From contig NZ_AYYK01000004.1 of the NCBI RefSeq assembly GCF_001436095.1, forward strand, positions 372,001-436,000: a stretch of 64,000 nt of DNA, given 5' to 3'. The number at the start of each line of letters is the position of its first letter. The stretch's first letter is position 1. This document shows positions 49,297 to 58,688 of this stretch, in pieces. Source of the stretch: Lapidilactobacillus dextrinicus DSM 20335. Lineage in GTDB: Bacteria; Bacillota; Bacilli; Lactobacillales; Lactobacillaceae. Made by a program: the position numbers and the translations under genes. Under the pieces are notes generated by a model that was not told the origin of the DNA, ran no database searches, and was given only the letters and a program-made list of their open reading frames with translations.

Positions 49297-49866
49297 TTAA
49301 ATATGACGTACCAAATGTTCATAGTGATGTGAACCGATCATTAACTCACCATCTGAAACAAAACCATGATGTAGATAAAGCCGTTTAGCTTTCTCATTAC
49401 CGAAGTCAACGTTTAAACTGATAACCTTCTCACCTTTTGCACGCAAATAGTCAGGTAAGTAGTCCAATAGTTGGCCACCAATTCCCCGTTTTTGGGCATC
49501 TGGTGCAACGGCTAACGAATCCAAATACCATTCGCCAGGTTTCGTTTCAACATCAGTGAATAATTGTGTATCTTCTGGAATCCCAAACTGTGCTAAGTAT
49601 GGTGTCAATGCATCATCAATTGTTGCTTCATCAGCAGCGGGATAACCTACACAAATACCTTGAACGCGATCGGTTTGATCATCAGCATAGACAAGCACGC
49701 GCTGATAGCCATAGCGATACTGCGGATTCTCAAAAGCAGCAACCAATAATTCTTGAATCTTATCGGTGCCAATTTCTGCGATCACATCTAATTCCATATC
49801 ATTTAAAATCTGCATTAAAATTGGCACAAACTGTTCAGCATCCGTTTTTTTAGCGGGACGGATCAT
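49297..49866 (-). CDS. GNAT family acetyltransferase
   Basis: 189 residues from ATG 49864-49866 (AGGAGGCCGATATC upstream). GNAT motifs: WYLDSLAVAPDAQKRGIGGQLLDYLPDYLRA (acetyl-CoA loop QKRGIGG) and ISLNVDFGNEKAKRLYLHHGFVSDG. The N terminus MIRPAKKTDAEQFVPIL is typical. Substrate unknown; monocistronic. Confidence 0.9.
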   Translation of the reverse strand: MIRPAKKTDAEQFVPILMQILNDMELDVIAEIGTDKIQELLVAAFENPQYRYGYQRVLVYADDQTDRVQGICVGYPAADEATIDDALTPYLAQFGIPEDTQLFTDVETKPGEWYLDSLAVAPDAQKRGIGGQLLDYLPDYLRAKGEKVISLNVDFGNEKAKRLYLHHGFVSDGELMIGSHHYEHLVRHI

Positions 49867-50099
49867 GATATCGGCCTCCTTATTATCATACCTGCTCATT
49901 GTAACAATCGCAGTAAATTACGTCAAAAATCGCCCACGATTATTTTATTTGGTTCCTTTCACCGAATCTGACTGCACAGCTTATTTACTAATGAGTTCTT
50001 TATTCAAGTAGGAAAGTACAACCATTTACATCCTTAGCATAGCTGAAATTCCGCTGAAGACAACTCACAAAATTTCACTTTTGTGCGACATTTAGACAC

Positions 50100-50606
50100 T
50101 TAATGAGAAGTGGCTAAGTTTTGTTCAAAGGTTAATAACCGTGCTTGAATTGCTGCGGGTGATTCCGCAAAATGATTGGTTGTCCAAATTTGTATTTCCG
50201 TTAATAAGGCCGCACATAATAATCTTAGTTGTTGCTGTTGATACTGTTCGCGACACCCCGCCCAAAAAGCTCGACAAAGTTCTTCACGTGCACCTTCCAA
50301 ACGTTGAGGTCCTGCTGTTAACGCATAAATATTCGTTGCTAGAACTTGATGGGTAAACAGATAATTCAAAATAAAAGTCGTCCCCATCTCCCAATTTAAT
50401 CGATGCGTCTTTAATGGTTGTAAAAGTTCGTGACGAAAAGTAAAGACCAAAGCATCATCTAAACCACCATCAAAATGATAGTACAAAGTTGAACGAGAAA
50501 TTCTGGTTGATCGCAATAATTCAGTAACTGTATATTTCGTAAATTGTTTCTGCGATAAGTCATTTTTAAGTGCATCCATGATCACAAATTTGGTTAATTG
50601 CGTCAT
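50100..50606 (-). CDS. TetR/AcrR-type regulator divergent to sugar ABC operon
   Basis: 168 residues from ATG 50604-50606 (GAGAGGTGGAATTTTA upstream). The N-terminal helix-turn-helix (FVIMDALKNDLSQKQFTKYTVTELLRSTRISRSTLYYHFDGGLDDAL) is a DhaS/TetR-like DNA-binding domain; the rest is the all-helical ligand domain. It is transcribed away from the ABC transporter at 50863, whose control region contains a repeated ATTGATAGACC, so it is the likely local regulator. Confidence 0.85.
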   Translation of the reverse strand: MTQLTKFVIMDALKNDLSQKQFTKYTVTELLRSTRISRSTLYYHFDGGLDDALVFTFRHELLQPLKTHRLNWEMGTTFILNYLFTHQVLATNIYALTAGPQRLEGAREELCRAFWAGCREQYQQQQLRLLCAALLTEIQIWTTNHFAESPAAIQARLLTFEQNLATSH

Positions 50607-50710
50607 TAAAATTCCACCTCTCAAACCTATTTTGAATACAAATTTACATAAAAACAAAATTGGTAAATGGTAAATTGCAACGTTTAACTTTTTTCTGATC
50701 TAATCATAAC

Positions 50711-50816
50711 ATTGATAGACCAATTTTTAGATTAAAAAAATAAAAAGATGTAATCGATTTCTTTAAAAAAACCATCAAGACAAGACCCACAAAATGTTGT
50801 ATCATATTGATAGACC
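50711..50816. repeat. Repeated ATTGATAGACC in the TetR/ABC control region
   Basis: The 11 bases ATTGATAGACC occur at 50711-50721 and 50806-50816, 95 bases apart, bracketing the cre site. They may bind the divergently encoded regulator. Confidence 0.45.
50749..50762. promoter_or_regulatory. Catabolite-responsive element (cre)
   Basis: TGTAATCGATTTCT fits the CcpA consensus TGWAANCGNTNWCA at all but the last base. It lies about 100 bases before the ABC transporter genes, consistent with catabolite repression. Confidence 0.65.
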
Positions 50817-50862
50817 TACCAGTTATATTGTGGTCGGAAACCGTTTAAAAGGGGCGAAACCG

Positions 50863-51921
50863 TTGGAGGTTACATTCAAAGATGTCACCTTGTCATACGA
50901 TGGCAAGCGTGAGATTCTGCATCATTTGAACTTTACAATTCCGGAAGGAACATTAGTGTCAATTCTTGGTCCAAGTGGTTGTGGTAAGTCAACAACCTTA
51001 ATGATGATCTCAGGATTATTGGCACCTACTTCGGGGAAAATTTTCTTTGGTGATCAAGACGTTACCAAGAAAGATGCGCTAGCACGAAAAGTTGGGATGG
51101 TTTTTCAAAACTATGCCCTTTATCCACATTTAAGTGTACTCGAGAATATTGAGTTTCCACTTAAAATGGCCAAGGTTCCCAAAAAGGATCGTAAGAAAAA
51201 AGCGATCGAACTGGCAAAATTAGTGCATATTGATGATCAATTAGATAAAAAGCCTGGTGCTTTATCTGGTGGTCAACAACAACGTGTCGCTATTGCCCGC
51301 GCCTTAGCCAAAGAACCAAGTTTACTGTTACTTGATGAACCACTTTCTAATTTGGATGCACGTCTACGAATCGAAATGCGCCAAGAGATTCGTCGAATCC
51401 AGCAAGAAACAGGCGTTACCACAATTTTTGTTACTCATGATCAGGATGAAGCACTGCATATTTCTGACCACATCATGGTCTTAAATCAAGGCCAAATTCA
51501 ACAATTCAGTTCAGCTGAGACATTATATGATAATCCAAGTAACTTGTTCGTCTCACAATTTATTGGCGAACCTGTTATTAATACTTTAGATATCACAGAC
51601 TTTGATCGCGAACTTGAAGGTCACGTTGATGCAGAAATTTTGCAACGTGCTAAAAAAGTTGGTATCCGACCTGAAGCATTACAAGATCATGATACCGGTA
51701 GCGAAACGCTCACAACCATCGCAACTAAAGTTAAACATTCCGAAAAATATGGTCGTGAAAAAAATGCCTTGCTTGATTTCCATGGCAAGCCATTGCTAAC
51801 AACCGAAATGCGCGCTGAAGTTGCTGATGAACAAGAATTGCCATTGTACTTACAACGTCATGGTTTTTATTTATTCGATGAAAACGGCGTAAGAATATTC
51901 GGTGGTGATCAGGATGCTTAA
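50863..51921 (+). CDS. Carbohydrate ABC importer ATPase (MsmK/UgpC type)
   Basis: 352 residues from TTG 50863 (AAAAGGGGCGAAACCG upstream); an ATG 23 codons earlier lacks a good site and would extend the N terminus beyond the family start EVTFKDVTLSYDG. Motifs: [51 protein letters not shown] and a C-terminal TOBE-like regulatory domain (KKVGIRPEALQDHD). It powers the permeases encoded next. Gene order ATPase-permease-permease-binding protein. Confidence 0.93.
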   Translation: MEVTFKDVTLSYDGKREILHHLNFTIPEGTLVSILGPSGCGKSTTLMMISGLLAPTSGKIFFGDQDVTKKDALARKVGMVFQNYALYPHLSVLENIEFPLKMAKVPKKDRKKKAIELAKLVHIDDQLDKKPGALSGGQQQRVAIARALAKEPSLLLLDEPLSNLDARLRIEMRQEIRRIQQETGVTTIFVTHDQDEALHISDHIMVLNQGQIQQFSSAETLYDNPSNLFVSQFIGEPVINTLDITDFDRELEGHVDAEILQRAKKVGIRPEALQDHDTGSETLTTIATKVKHSEKYGREKNALLDFHGKPLLTTEMRAEVADEQELPLYLQRHGFYLFDENGVRIFGGDQDA

Positions 51922-52807
51922 TGCCAAGCCGACGATTAAATCAACCTTAAAAGCGTTACTTTATCTACTACCAATGTTGGTTATCTCGATTACATTTAGC
52001 ATTTATCCCATTATCAAATCCTTCATCATGAGTTTTTATACCAAGTATGATTTCTTTAATGATATTGTTTCTGCATATGGTTTTGATAATTTTAAGTTTC
52101 TTTTTTCAGATCCAGATTTTCACATTGCTATTAAAAACACTTTAATCTTTGTTGTGGGCGTGGTGCCACTAACGGTTATCCTTTCCTTAGTGATTGCACT
52201 GCTCTTAAATCGAATTAAATGGTTATCTGGTTTTTTCCGTACCGTTTACTTCTTACCGTTTGTCACAAGTACAGTCGCCATTGCTCAAGTTTGGCACTGG
52301 ATCTATAACAGTGATTATGGTTTATTAAACTATTTTTTAAGTCTATTTGGTGTCAGTGCCGTCAGTTGGTTGGAGAGTCCTAAGTACGCCATGCTGGCTT
52401 TAATTATTATGAGTGTTTGGAAGAATCTCGGTTTTAACATTATCTTATTTTTAGTTGGTTTAAATAATATCAATGAACGTTATTATCAAGCTGCCGAAAT
52501 TGATGGTGCTAATGCTTGGCACCAATTCACCAACGTCACGATTCCATTACTTTCACCGATTACTTTTTTAGTTAGTGTTAATGGTGTCATTGGTAGTTTT
52601 AAAGTCTTCGATCAAATCTTCGCATTATTTAACGGCACACCTGGTCCTAGTAAGTCTGCTTTAACGATTGTTTACTATCTCTATCAAAAATTCTATACAG
52701 AATGGAAATATGGCATTGCTGCTGCAAGTGGCGTGGTCTTATTCTTCATGATTTTGCTCGTAACGGTCTTCCAGTTATGGTATAGCAAACATCATGTCCA
52801 TTATTAG
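51914..52807 (+). CDS. Carbohydrate ABC permease, first subunit (MalF/UgpA type)
   Basis: 297 residues from ATG 51914, overlapping the ATPase stop by eight bases. Six membrane helices; the first is LLYLLPMLVISITFSIYPI. The EAA motif is YYQAAEIDGANAWHQFTNVTIPLLSP. It forms half the channel with the next gene product. Confidence 0.93.
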   Translation: MLNAKPTIKSTLKALLYLLPMLVISITFSIYPIIKSFIMSFYTKYDFFNDIVSAYGFDNFKFLFSDPDFHIAIKNTLIFVVGVVPLTVILSLVIALLLNRIKWLSGFFRTVYFLPFVTSTVAIAQVWHWIYNSDYGLLNYFLSLFGVSAVSWLESPKYAMLALIIMSVWKNLGFNIILFLVGLNNINERYYQAAEIDGANAWHQFTNVTIPLLSPITFLVSVNGVIGSFKVFDQIFALFNGTPGPSKSALTIVYYLYQKFYTEWKYGIAAASGVVLFFMILLVTVFQLWYSKHHVHY

Positions 52808-52821
52808 AAAGGGGTAAACAC

Positions 52822-53643
52822 ATGAAATTAAAAGTAGCCATGGTTTTACGTTATGTGATCTTAATTCTAGGTGCCGTTATCATGTTGATGCCTTTCTTAT
52901 GGATGCTCTCAACATCTTTAAAGACACAGCCTGAAACAGTTAAAATACCGCCAATTTGGATTCCTAAACAATTACAATTTAGTAACTATGTTGAAGCCTT
53001 CAAGCAAGCACCTTTCTTTCAATATTTCATTAACAGTGTAATTGTGACGTCTATAACCACAATTGGCCAATTATTTACAAGTATTTTGGCCGCTTTTGCT
53101 TTTTCAAGGTTAAATTTCTACGGCAAAAACTTCTTATTCGTTATTTTCTTGGGTACAATGATGGTACCTGGTGAAATGTTAATCATCCCCAACTTTGTTA
53201 CCCTATCACAATTACATTTAGTCAATACTTATGGGGCATTAATCATCCCTTGGTTAGCCAGCTTCTTTACGGTGTTTACATTGCGGCAGACTTTCCAATC
53301 CGTTCCAGATCAAATTTATTATGCGGCTAAAATTGATGGTGCGAGTGACTGGCATTATTTATGGCATGTCCTAGTTCCCATCTCTAAATCAACCATTACT
53401 GCTGTCACCGTCTTGCAAGTTATTGGCTCATGGAATTCTTTCATGTGGCCTTTAATCGTCACCAATTCGGAAAACTTACGTACATTGCCAGTTGGTCTAC
53501 AAGCATTTACTTCTGATGCAGGCACCAACTATGCATGGCTAATGGCAGCATCGACGTTCGTTATTATTCCTATGGTAATTCTGTACATTTTCCTTCAAAA
53601 GTACATTATTGCAGGCATCTCAAAAACCGGATTGAAAGGATAG
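52822..53643 (+). CDS. Carbohydrate ABC permease, second subunit (MalG/UgpE type)
   Basis: 273 residues, ATG after AGAAAGGGGTAAACAC. Six membrane helices; PFLWMLSTSLKTQPET is the family's start, and the EAA loop is YYAAKIDGASDWHYLWHVLVPISK. The end IFLQKYIIAGISKTGLKG is typical. Partner of the 51914 permease. Confidence 0.93.
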   Translation: MKLKVAMVLRYVILILGAVIMLMPFLWMLSTSLKTQPETVKIPPIWIPKQLQFSNYVEAFKQAPFFQYFINSVIVTSITTIGQLFTSILAAFAFSRLNFYGKNFLFVIFLGTMMVPGEMLIIPNFVTLSQLHLVNTYGALIIPWLASFFTVFTLRQTFQSVPDQIYYAAKIDGASDWHYLWHVLVPISKSTITAVTVLQVIGSWNSFMWPLIVTNSENLRTLPVGLQAFTSDAGTNYAWLMAASTFVIIPMVILYIFLQKYIIAGISKTGLKG

Positions 53644-53651
53644 ATAGAATA

Positions 53652-54956
53652 ATGAAGAAAAAAAGTTGGCAACGGGCATTGTTAACAGTTGCTTCGTTGG
53701 GGTTAGCTTTAACACTTGCAGCATGTGGCAACAAATCTGCTAGTGATTCCAAAGCAAATTCAAATGAACCAGTTAAAATTTCATTTTGGAATGGTATGAA
53801 TGGTCCTTATCAAAAAGCTTTAAAGAAGATCATCAATGATTTCAATAGTTCACAATCAAAATATAAAGTTGTTAGTACGGCTCAAGGTGATTACACTGCC
53901 TTACAACAAAAGATTATGGCTGCTGCTAAATCAAACAGCTTACCAGTTATTTCACAGACAACTTATACAACCGTTCCTGACTACAGCAAGAATAATTTAA
54001 TCGAACCTTTAGACAACTATATGCTTAAAGGTGATAACAAATTATCAAGCGCTGATTTAAAAGATATTTATCCTTCATTCCTAAGCAGTTCTAAATATCA
54101 AGGTAAATACTACTCCATCCCATTTAGTAAATCTGTTCGAGTTTTGTATTACAACCAAGATATCTTAGACAAATACAACTTGAAAAAACCAGCCACTTGG
54201 GAAGACATTGCTAAAGATGGCGAAGTTCTTAAGTCGCACGGTATCTATGGCATGGGCTTTGACAAGTCATGGGATATGGAATTCGAAGGTTTAGCTCGTC
54301 AAGCTGGCAACCCATTAGTTGGTGTTGATGGCAAACAAGTTAACTTAGATTCTGCTGATACTTTAAAGGCTGCTAACTTTATCATGGATATGGTTAAAGA
54401 TGGCACTGCTAAAACCGCCGGTGAAGATTTCTATTGGACACAAGCTTTCACTCAAGGTAAATCAGCCTTCTATGCTGGTTCTTCAGCAGGTGTAACTCAA
54501 ATGGTTGCACAAGCACCTAAGTCACTTCATTGGGGTACAATGCCATTACCAAGTTACAATGGTAAAAAGGCAACTGAAATTGCCGGTAACGACATTGTCA
54601 TGTTCAAGAGTGCTAGCGCTGAACAGAAAAAAGGTGCTTGGGCTTTCATGAAATACTTAATGTCAACTAAAGAAACTGCTAAGTGGGCTAAAGCAACTGG
54701 TTATGTACCACTACGTAAATCAGCAACTAAAACAGCTGACTTCAAAGATTACCTCAAGAAGAACACTTACAACCAAGCAGCAGTTGATTCACTTCCTAAC
54801 GGATTCCAATCTAATGCTTTCTTAGGTTTCTCTGAATATCGGACTAAACTTCTAGAAGCTGTTGACGCAATGTTAACGAAGAATGAACCAGTTAAGAAAG
54901 CTTTAACTAACTTACAAACTGAAACTGAAAAGATTATTAAAGATAACCAACAATAA
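53652..54956 (+). CDS. Sugar-binding lipoprotein of the ABC importer
   Basis: 434 residues from ATG 53652. The signal peptide ends in the lipobox LTLAAC (Cys about residue 22), so the protein is lipid-anchored outside. The rest is a cluster-1 solute-binding fold: VKISFWNGMNGPYQKALKKIINDFN, YSIPFSKSVRVLYYNQDIL, KKPATWEDIAKDGEVLKSHG, GKSAFYAGSSAG. Glycerol-3-phosphate, oligosaccharide or multiple-sugar ligands are all possible. Ended by the terminator 55028-55062. Confidence 0.93.
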   Translation: MKKKSWQRALLTVASLGLALTLAACGNKSASDSKANSNEPVKISFWNGMNGPYQKALKKIINDFNSSQSKYKVVSTAQGDYTALQQKIMAAAKSNSLPVISQTTYTTVPDYSKNNLIEPLDNYMLKGDNKLSSADLKDIYPSFLSSSKYQGKYYSIPFSKSVRVLYYNQDILDKYNLKKPATWEDIAKDGEVLKSHGIYGMGFDKSWDMEFEGLARQAGNPLVGVDGKQVNLDSADTLKAANFIMDMVKDGTAKTAGEDFYWTQAFTQGKSAFYAGSSAGVTQMVAQAPKSLHWGTMPLPSYNGKKATEIAGNDIVMFKSASAEQKKGAWAFMKYLMSTKETAKWAKATGYVPLRKSATKTADFKDYLKKNTYNQAAVDSLPNGFQSNAFLGFSEYRTKLLEAVDAMLTKNEPVKKALTNLQTETEKIIKDNQQ

Positions 54957-55027
54957 TTAATTCAGCTAAATATCACGTTTCTTTAAATTACTAAATTATA
55001 ATTAAACATAAATTTTTGAGATGCCTT

Positions 55028-55062
55028 AAAGGGAGACAACAATAATTGTTGTCTCCCTTTTA
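55028..55062. terminator. Terminator of the sugar ABC operon
   Basis: AAAGGGAGACAACAAT and ATTGTTGTCTCCCTTT form a near-perfect 16-base stem followed by TTAAAT. Confidence 0.9.
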
Positions 55063-55098
55063 AATACCCGAAAATTAACTTAATTTTTTTATGAATAC

Positions 55099-55140
55099 TA
55101 AAAAAAGCAATTTAAATTCTTAATTGAATTTAAACTGCTT
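55099..55140 (-). terminator. Terminator of the AI-2E family gene
   Basis: Minus-strand AGCAGTTTAAATTC ... GAATTTAAATTGCT (one bulge/mismatch) followed by TTTTTT. Confidence 0.8.
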
Positions 55141-55150
55141 TTTGGTTTGC

Positions 55151-56188
55151 TTAATTAGAATGAGTGATTGATTTAGGTGTTGGTATTTTTTTAACGCCGA
55201 GAATATCTAAGAAGAACGTAAAAATCGGAATCCCGACAATTAACCCCCAAACACCAAATAGTCGCTCTGAAATTAATAACACAATAAAGGTAAAGAACAT
55301 TGGCAATTGCGTCCGACTAGCCATGAATTTAGGATTTAAAACATAAGTCTCTAGTGTGTGGATCAAGACAATCATTACTAGAATATAAACAACATATTTA
55401 ATCCCGCCCACTGAAAAAGCAACCATCGTTAAAGGAATACATGAAATAATCACACCAGCAACTGGGACTAAAGAGAAAACAAAAACCATTAACCCTAAGC
55501 TTGGTAGATTAGGCATCTTCATGATAGCCAGCGTCAAGACGGTAATGGCAGTGTTAACAGCGGCAATAAATAATTGCGTCTCAATCACAACTCCAAACGT
55601 ATTAATAAACTTTTTGGCAAAATAAGTGATGTCTGAAAAGAACCAACCAAAGTCAGGACTCTCTAGAAATAAGGCACTAAATTTCTTCAATGACTTAACT
55701 TCGATTGAAAAAACAAAACTAAGTAATAACGATAAAACAAAGGTCACACCCATGCTGCCGACGCTGGTTAAATAATTAAACAACGTTGAAATACTCGACT
55801 TCACTTGTTCAGCCAGATTGAATTGTTTCATGTAATTATTAATGTAAGCCATGATCGTATTAGAATCAAAACTAGGACTTTCATAAAAATGATAAACTTG
55901 ATTAACCAGTTTAATAGATTGATTAGCCAAAAGCGGTACAAAATTAACCACTACATAATATAACCCAGCGATAACTAATGCATAGATCAATAGCACAATA
56001 AGTGGCGTGGGAACTTTAAGGTGACGGCGAACAGCACTAACTAATCGTGTCACCAAAAACGCAAAGATAAATGTCAACAAAATCGTGCTGATCATCCCCC
56101 GCATCAACCATAAAACGATGCCAATTAATAATAAAACTGTTGTGCGACGGACTGCTGGCCGCCGAATAAATTTTTGATAAAGTGACAC
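55151..56188 (-). CDS. AI-2E family transporter
   Basis: 345 residues, about seven to eight membrane helices (VLLLIGIVLWLMRGMI, TILLTFIFAFLVTRLV, VLLIYALVIAGLYYVVV, VTFVLSLLLSFVFSI, LFIAAVNTAITVLTLAIM and more). The PNLPSLGLMVFVFSLVPVAGVIIS segment and LVPVxG are typical of the AI-2E (YdbI/PerM) family. Some members export autoinducer-2 or act as sodium/proton antiporters; most are uncharacterised. Monocistronic. Confidence 0.9.
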   Translation of the reverse strand: MSLYQKFIRRPAVRRTTVLLLIGIVLWLMRGMISTILLTFIFAFLVTRLVSAVRRHLKVPTPLIVLLIYALVIAGLYYVVVNFVPLLANQSIKLVNQVYHFYESPSFDSNTIMAYINNYMKQFNLAEQVKSSISTLFNYLTSVGSMGVTFVLSLLLSFVFSIEVKSLKKFSALFLESPDFGWFFSDITYFAKKFINTFGVVIETQLFIAAVNTAITVLTLAIMKMPNLPSLGLMVFVFSLVPVAGVIISCIPLTMVAFSVGGIKYVVYILVMIVLIHTLETYVLNPKFMASRTQLPMFFTFIVLLISERLFGVWGLIVGIPIFTFFLDILGVKKIPTPKSITHSN

Positions 56189-56367
56189 GATTTATTTCCC
56201 CACTAACTTCGCAATATAAACTAAGTTCTAAACTAGCTTAGTCATTCGTGTATCACACTAGTGTAATGCTTTTTACCTATTATGACTAATGATGATTAAA
56301 ACTTATTAAAACAATAAAAACTACTTGGAATTTTACACCTTGGGAAAATAACTCCAAGTTCGTTTGA

Positions 56368-56973
56368 TCAAGGCATCAAATGTTGAATTGTCCCACTTTC
56401 AATGATAATCATAATACCCAGGCCAACATAAATAATAGCCATGAGCCATTTACCAAAGTGTTCTAATAGTTGCTCAACCAATTTAACATGAGATAAGCGA
56501 TTGCTAAAGAAAACTAATAGAAAAATACAAACTGTAAAAGTTATTAGTACTGTGATTAATTGTCCAGTATTCTGAGCTACAAAATAAGGCACAAACATCC
56601 CAATATTATCGGCACCGCAAGAAGCAAAAGTCATTAAAGCTACTGTCGAAATTAACTTTTGAGCACTACTTTGACTAATCTTTTCTTGTGCTTCAGCAGT
56701 TTCATCTTCGTTTTCGAATAAAGATTTAACACCAAAATAAATCGGAATTAGCCCTAAAAATCCTAAGAGCCATTTAGCTGGCACGAAATGTAAGATTAAT
56801 GCAAAAAACAGGCTAACTGCAATTAAGCTCCAAGATCCTAAAAATTGCCCAATATAAATTCGTCTTTTAGCAGCAGTACTTTGATATTTACCAAACAATA
56901 ACATTAAGATAACGAATAGGTCTAATGCTGTTGAACTATAAACGATGACCGCAGAAATAACTGTTTTAAACAT
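56368..56973 (-). CDS. cadD: CadD-type cadmium resistance transporter
   Basis: 201 residues from ATG 56971-56973, overlapping the regulator stop. Five membrane helices; the start VISAVIVYSSTALDLFVILMLLFG and TFASCGADNIGMFVPYFV are hallmarks of the CadD/LysE-related family, in which the CGADNIG motif is central. It exports or sequesters Cd(II) in staphylococcal systems. Encoded with its ArsR/SmtB regulator. Confidence 0.9.
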   Translation of the reverse strand: MFKTVISAVIVYSSTALDLFVILMLLFGKYQSTAAKRRIYIGQFLGSWSLIAVSLFFALILHFVPAKWLLGFLGLIPIYFGVKSLFENEDETAEAQEKISQSSAQKLISTVALMTFASCGADNIGMFVPYFVAQNTGQLITVLITFTVCIFLLVFFSNRLSHVKLVEQLLEHFGKWLMAIIYVGLGIMIIIESGTIQHLMP

Positions 56974-57350
56974 CAATCAAGCGCTCCAATCTTTTCAGAT
57001 TTAGCAATTAACTCGGTGTCTTCTACTAAACACCAAGCACGTTGCAATAATAGCGCAGTACAATCATCTTTGATTCGATAATAAATAAAATTACCACTAC
57101 GCTGTGTAGTCACAATATGATCACTAATTAATTTCTGCAATTGATTAGAAACAGCTTGGGGTTTCATCTCAATTTGTTCAGCTAAAACACTAACCGACAA
57201 TGACTCTTGCTTAATTAGCGCATGAATAATTCGTAGACGGGTAGGATTAGCCAGAATTTTGAACAGTTGACTAATCTGTTCAGCTTGCTCTAGCGTTACT
57301 AAATCTCGCGTAGTTAAGTTTGGTTCTTCTGGACAACAATTATGATTCAT
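56973..57350 (-). CDS. ArsR/SmtB-family metal sensor (CadC/CadX type)
   Basis: 125 residues. The MNHNCCPEEPN N terminus has the paired cysteines of CadC-type sensors. The winged helix (ISQLFKILANPTRLRIIHALIKQESLSVSVLAEQIEMKPQAVSNQLQKLISDHIVTTQRSGNFIYYRI) contains the ANPTRLRI motif. Metal binding to Cys should release the inverted repeat at 57368-57407 and induce cadD. Similar CadC/CadX pairs precede cadA or cadD. Confidence 0.9.
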   Translation of the reverse strand: MNHNCCPEEPNLTTRDLVTLEQAEQISQLFKILANPTRLRIIHALIKQESLSVSVLAEQIEMKPQAVSNQLQKLISDHIVTTQRSGNFIYYRIKDDCTALLLQRAWCLVEDTELIAKSEKIGALD

Positions 57351-57367
57351 TATTCAAATCCCCTTAC

Positions 57368-57407
57368 AATATAATTACACTATTACACGTAATTATGTAA
57401 TTATATT
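57368..57407. promoter_or_regulatory. Operator of the ArsR-type regulator
   Basis: AATATAATTAC (57368-57378) and its exact complement GTAATTATATT (57397-57407) form an 11-base inverted repeat with an 18-base centre, covering the promoter start region of cadC-cadD. Confidence 0.65.
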
Positions 57408-57420
57408 ACTAGAAAGTCAA
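57392..57420 (-). promoter_or_regulatory. Promoter of the cadC-cadD operon
   Basis: On the minus strand TTGACT (57415-57420), 17 bases, CATAAT (57392-57397); partly inside the inverted repeat. Confidence 0.65.
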
Positions 57421-57542
57421 CCCTTATTGGTCCTTCATTCAAATCATTAATGTCTCTTAGTCATTTATTCGCACAAAAAATAGACCTAAGTTTTGAAAAT
57501 TAGGTCTATTTGATCGACTTGCTATATTATCAGTGTGGCGAC

Positions 57543-58550
57543 TTAATAACCTTGATCGTAATTAATTAAATTACGTACTGGTTTTAAACCTTGTTTATAA
57601 GCAACGAAATTCTCAAAGAAATAATCAAAAATGCGACCATAATAAAAGTTGGTGTGGCCAGCAGTATGTGGTGTAATCATAATATTAGGTAATTCCCATA
57701 AAGGCGAATCTTGAGGTAAAGGTTCTTGCTCAAAAACATCTAATGCCGCCCCGCGAATTGTCTTGTTCTTTAGTGCTTGATAAACATCATGCTCAACATC
57801 AGTCCCTCCACGACCAACATTAACATAATAAGCATACTGATTCATTTTACCTAGAAAATTAGCATCAACTAACCCACGTGTTGCTATCGTTAAAGGCAAA
57901 CAATTAATCACATATTCAGCTACTGGCAATAGTTCAGACAACTGTGCCATTGTTGCCACTTCATCAAAACTTTCAACAGCACGACCGGAGCGACTAACAC
58001 CAATTGTATGCATATCAAAAGCTTTTAAATAGCCCGCTAAAATACGACCAATATTACCAGTCCCCATAATTAAAACACTGCGACCAGTTAATTCGGTTCG
58101 ATGGAATAAATCCGTCCATTCTTTAGTTAAGCGATGCTCTGCATCACTTTGTAAATGACGGACATCATTAAGTAAATAGCCAACCGTTTGTTGGGCCACA
58201 GACTGCGCATTGGCACCACTGGCAGTGGTTAAATAAATCTGCCGACGCTTTAATTCTGCTAGTGGAAAATTATCAACACCAGCCGAAATCGCTTGAATCC
58301 ATTTGATCTGATTGGGCAACTTCAGTGCTTCTGCAACAATCGGTGACCAACCAATAATAATTTCAGCAGCGGCGACTTGTTCAGCTGTATAGTCTTGACC
58401 ACTTAAATCAATCAAGTCATCATCAGCCAAACCCGACTTAACTCGTTGTAATAACGGCTCTTTTAATGAAATTAAATTAACAACTTTAGTCAAATGACCA
58501 AACCCCCAGTTTTTTAGAATTCGAAATAAAATAGCGTGATAACAGACCAT
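57543..58550 (-). CDS. D-isomer-specific 2-hydroxyacid dehydrogenase
   Basis: 335 residues as the open frame. Rossmann motif VLIMGTGNIGRILAGYL (near residue 155) and catalytic residues Arg in NVGRGG, Glu in DVFEQEPLP and His in ITPHTAGH. It would reduce 2-keto acids with NAD(P)H. The N terminus is uncertain: MVCYHAILFRILKNWGFGHL is unusual before the first strand KVVNLISLKEP, and a TTG at about codon 20 may be the true start. A second ATG in another frame is closer to the AGGAG. Confidence 0.88.
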   Translation of the reverse strand: MVCYHAILFRILKNWGFGHLTKVVNLISLKEPLLQRVKSGLADDDLIDLSGQDYTAEQVAAAEIIIGWSPIVAEALKLPNQIKWIQAISAGVDNFPLAELKRRQIYLTTASGANAQSVAQQTVGYLLNDVRHLQSDAEHRLTKEWTDLFHRTELTGRSVLIMGTGNIGRILAGYLKAFDMHTIGVSRSGRAVESFDEVATMAQLSELLPVAEYVINCLPLTIATRGLVDANFLGKMNQYAYYVNVGRGGTDVEHDVYQALKNKTIRGAALDVFEQEPLPQDSPLWELPNIMITPHTAGHTNFYYGRIFDYFFENFVAYKQGLKPVRNLINYDQGY

Positions 58551-58688
58551 TCATTTTGACACTCCTAGTATAGCAAACCTATGCTTAGAATATAGTTGCT
58601 GACACTTTGAATAGCGCTGACAATAATTTTTGTTTAACTAGCCGATCGTAATCGTAATTATGCTAGAATAACAACAGAGGTGAGCCCG

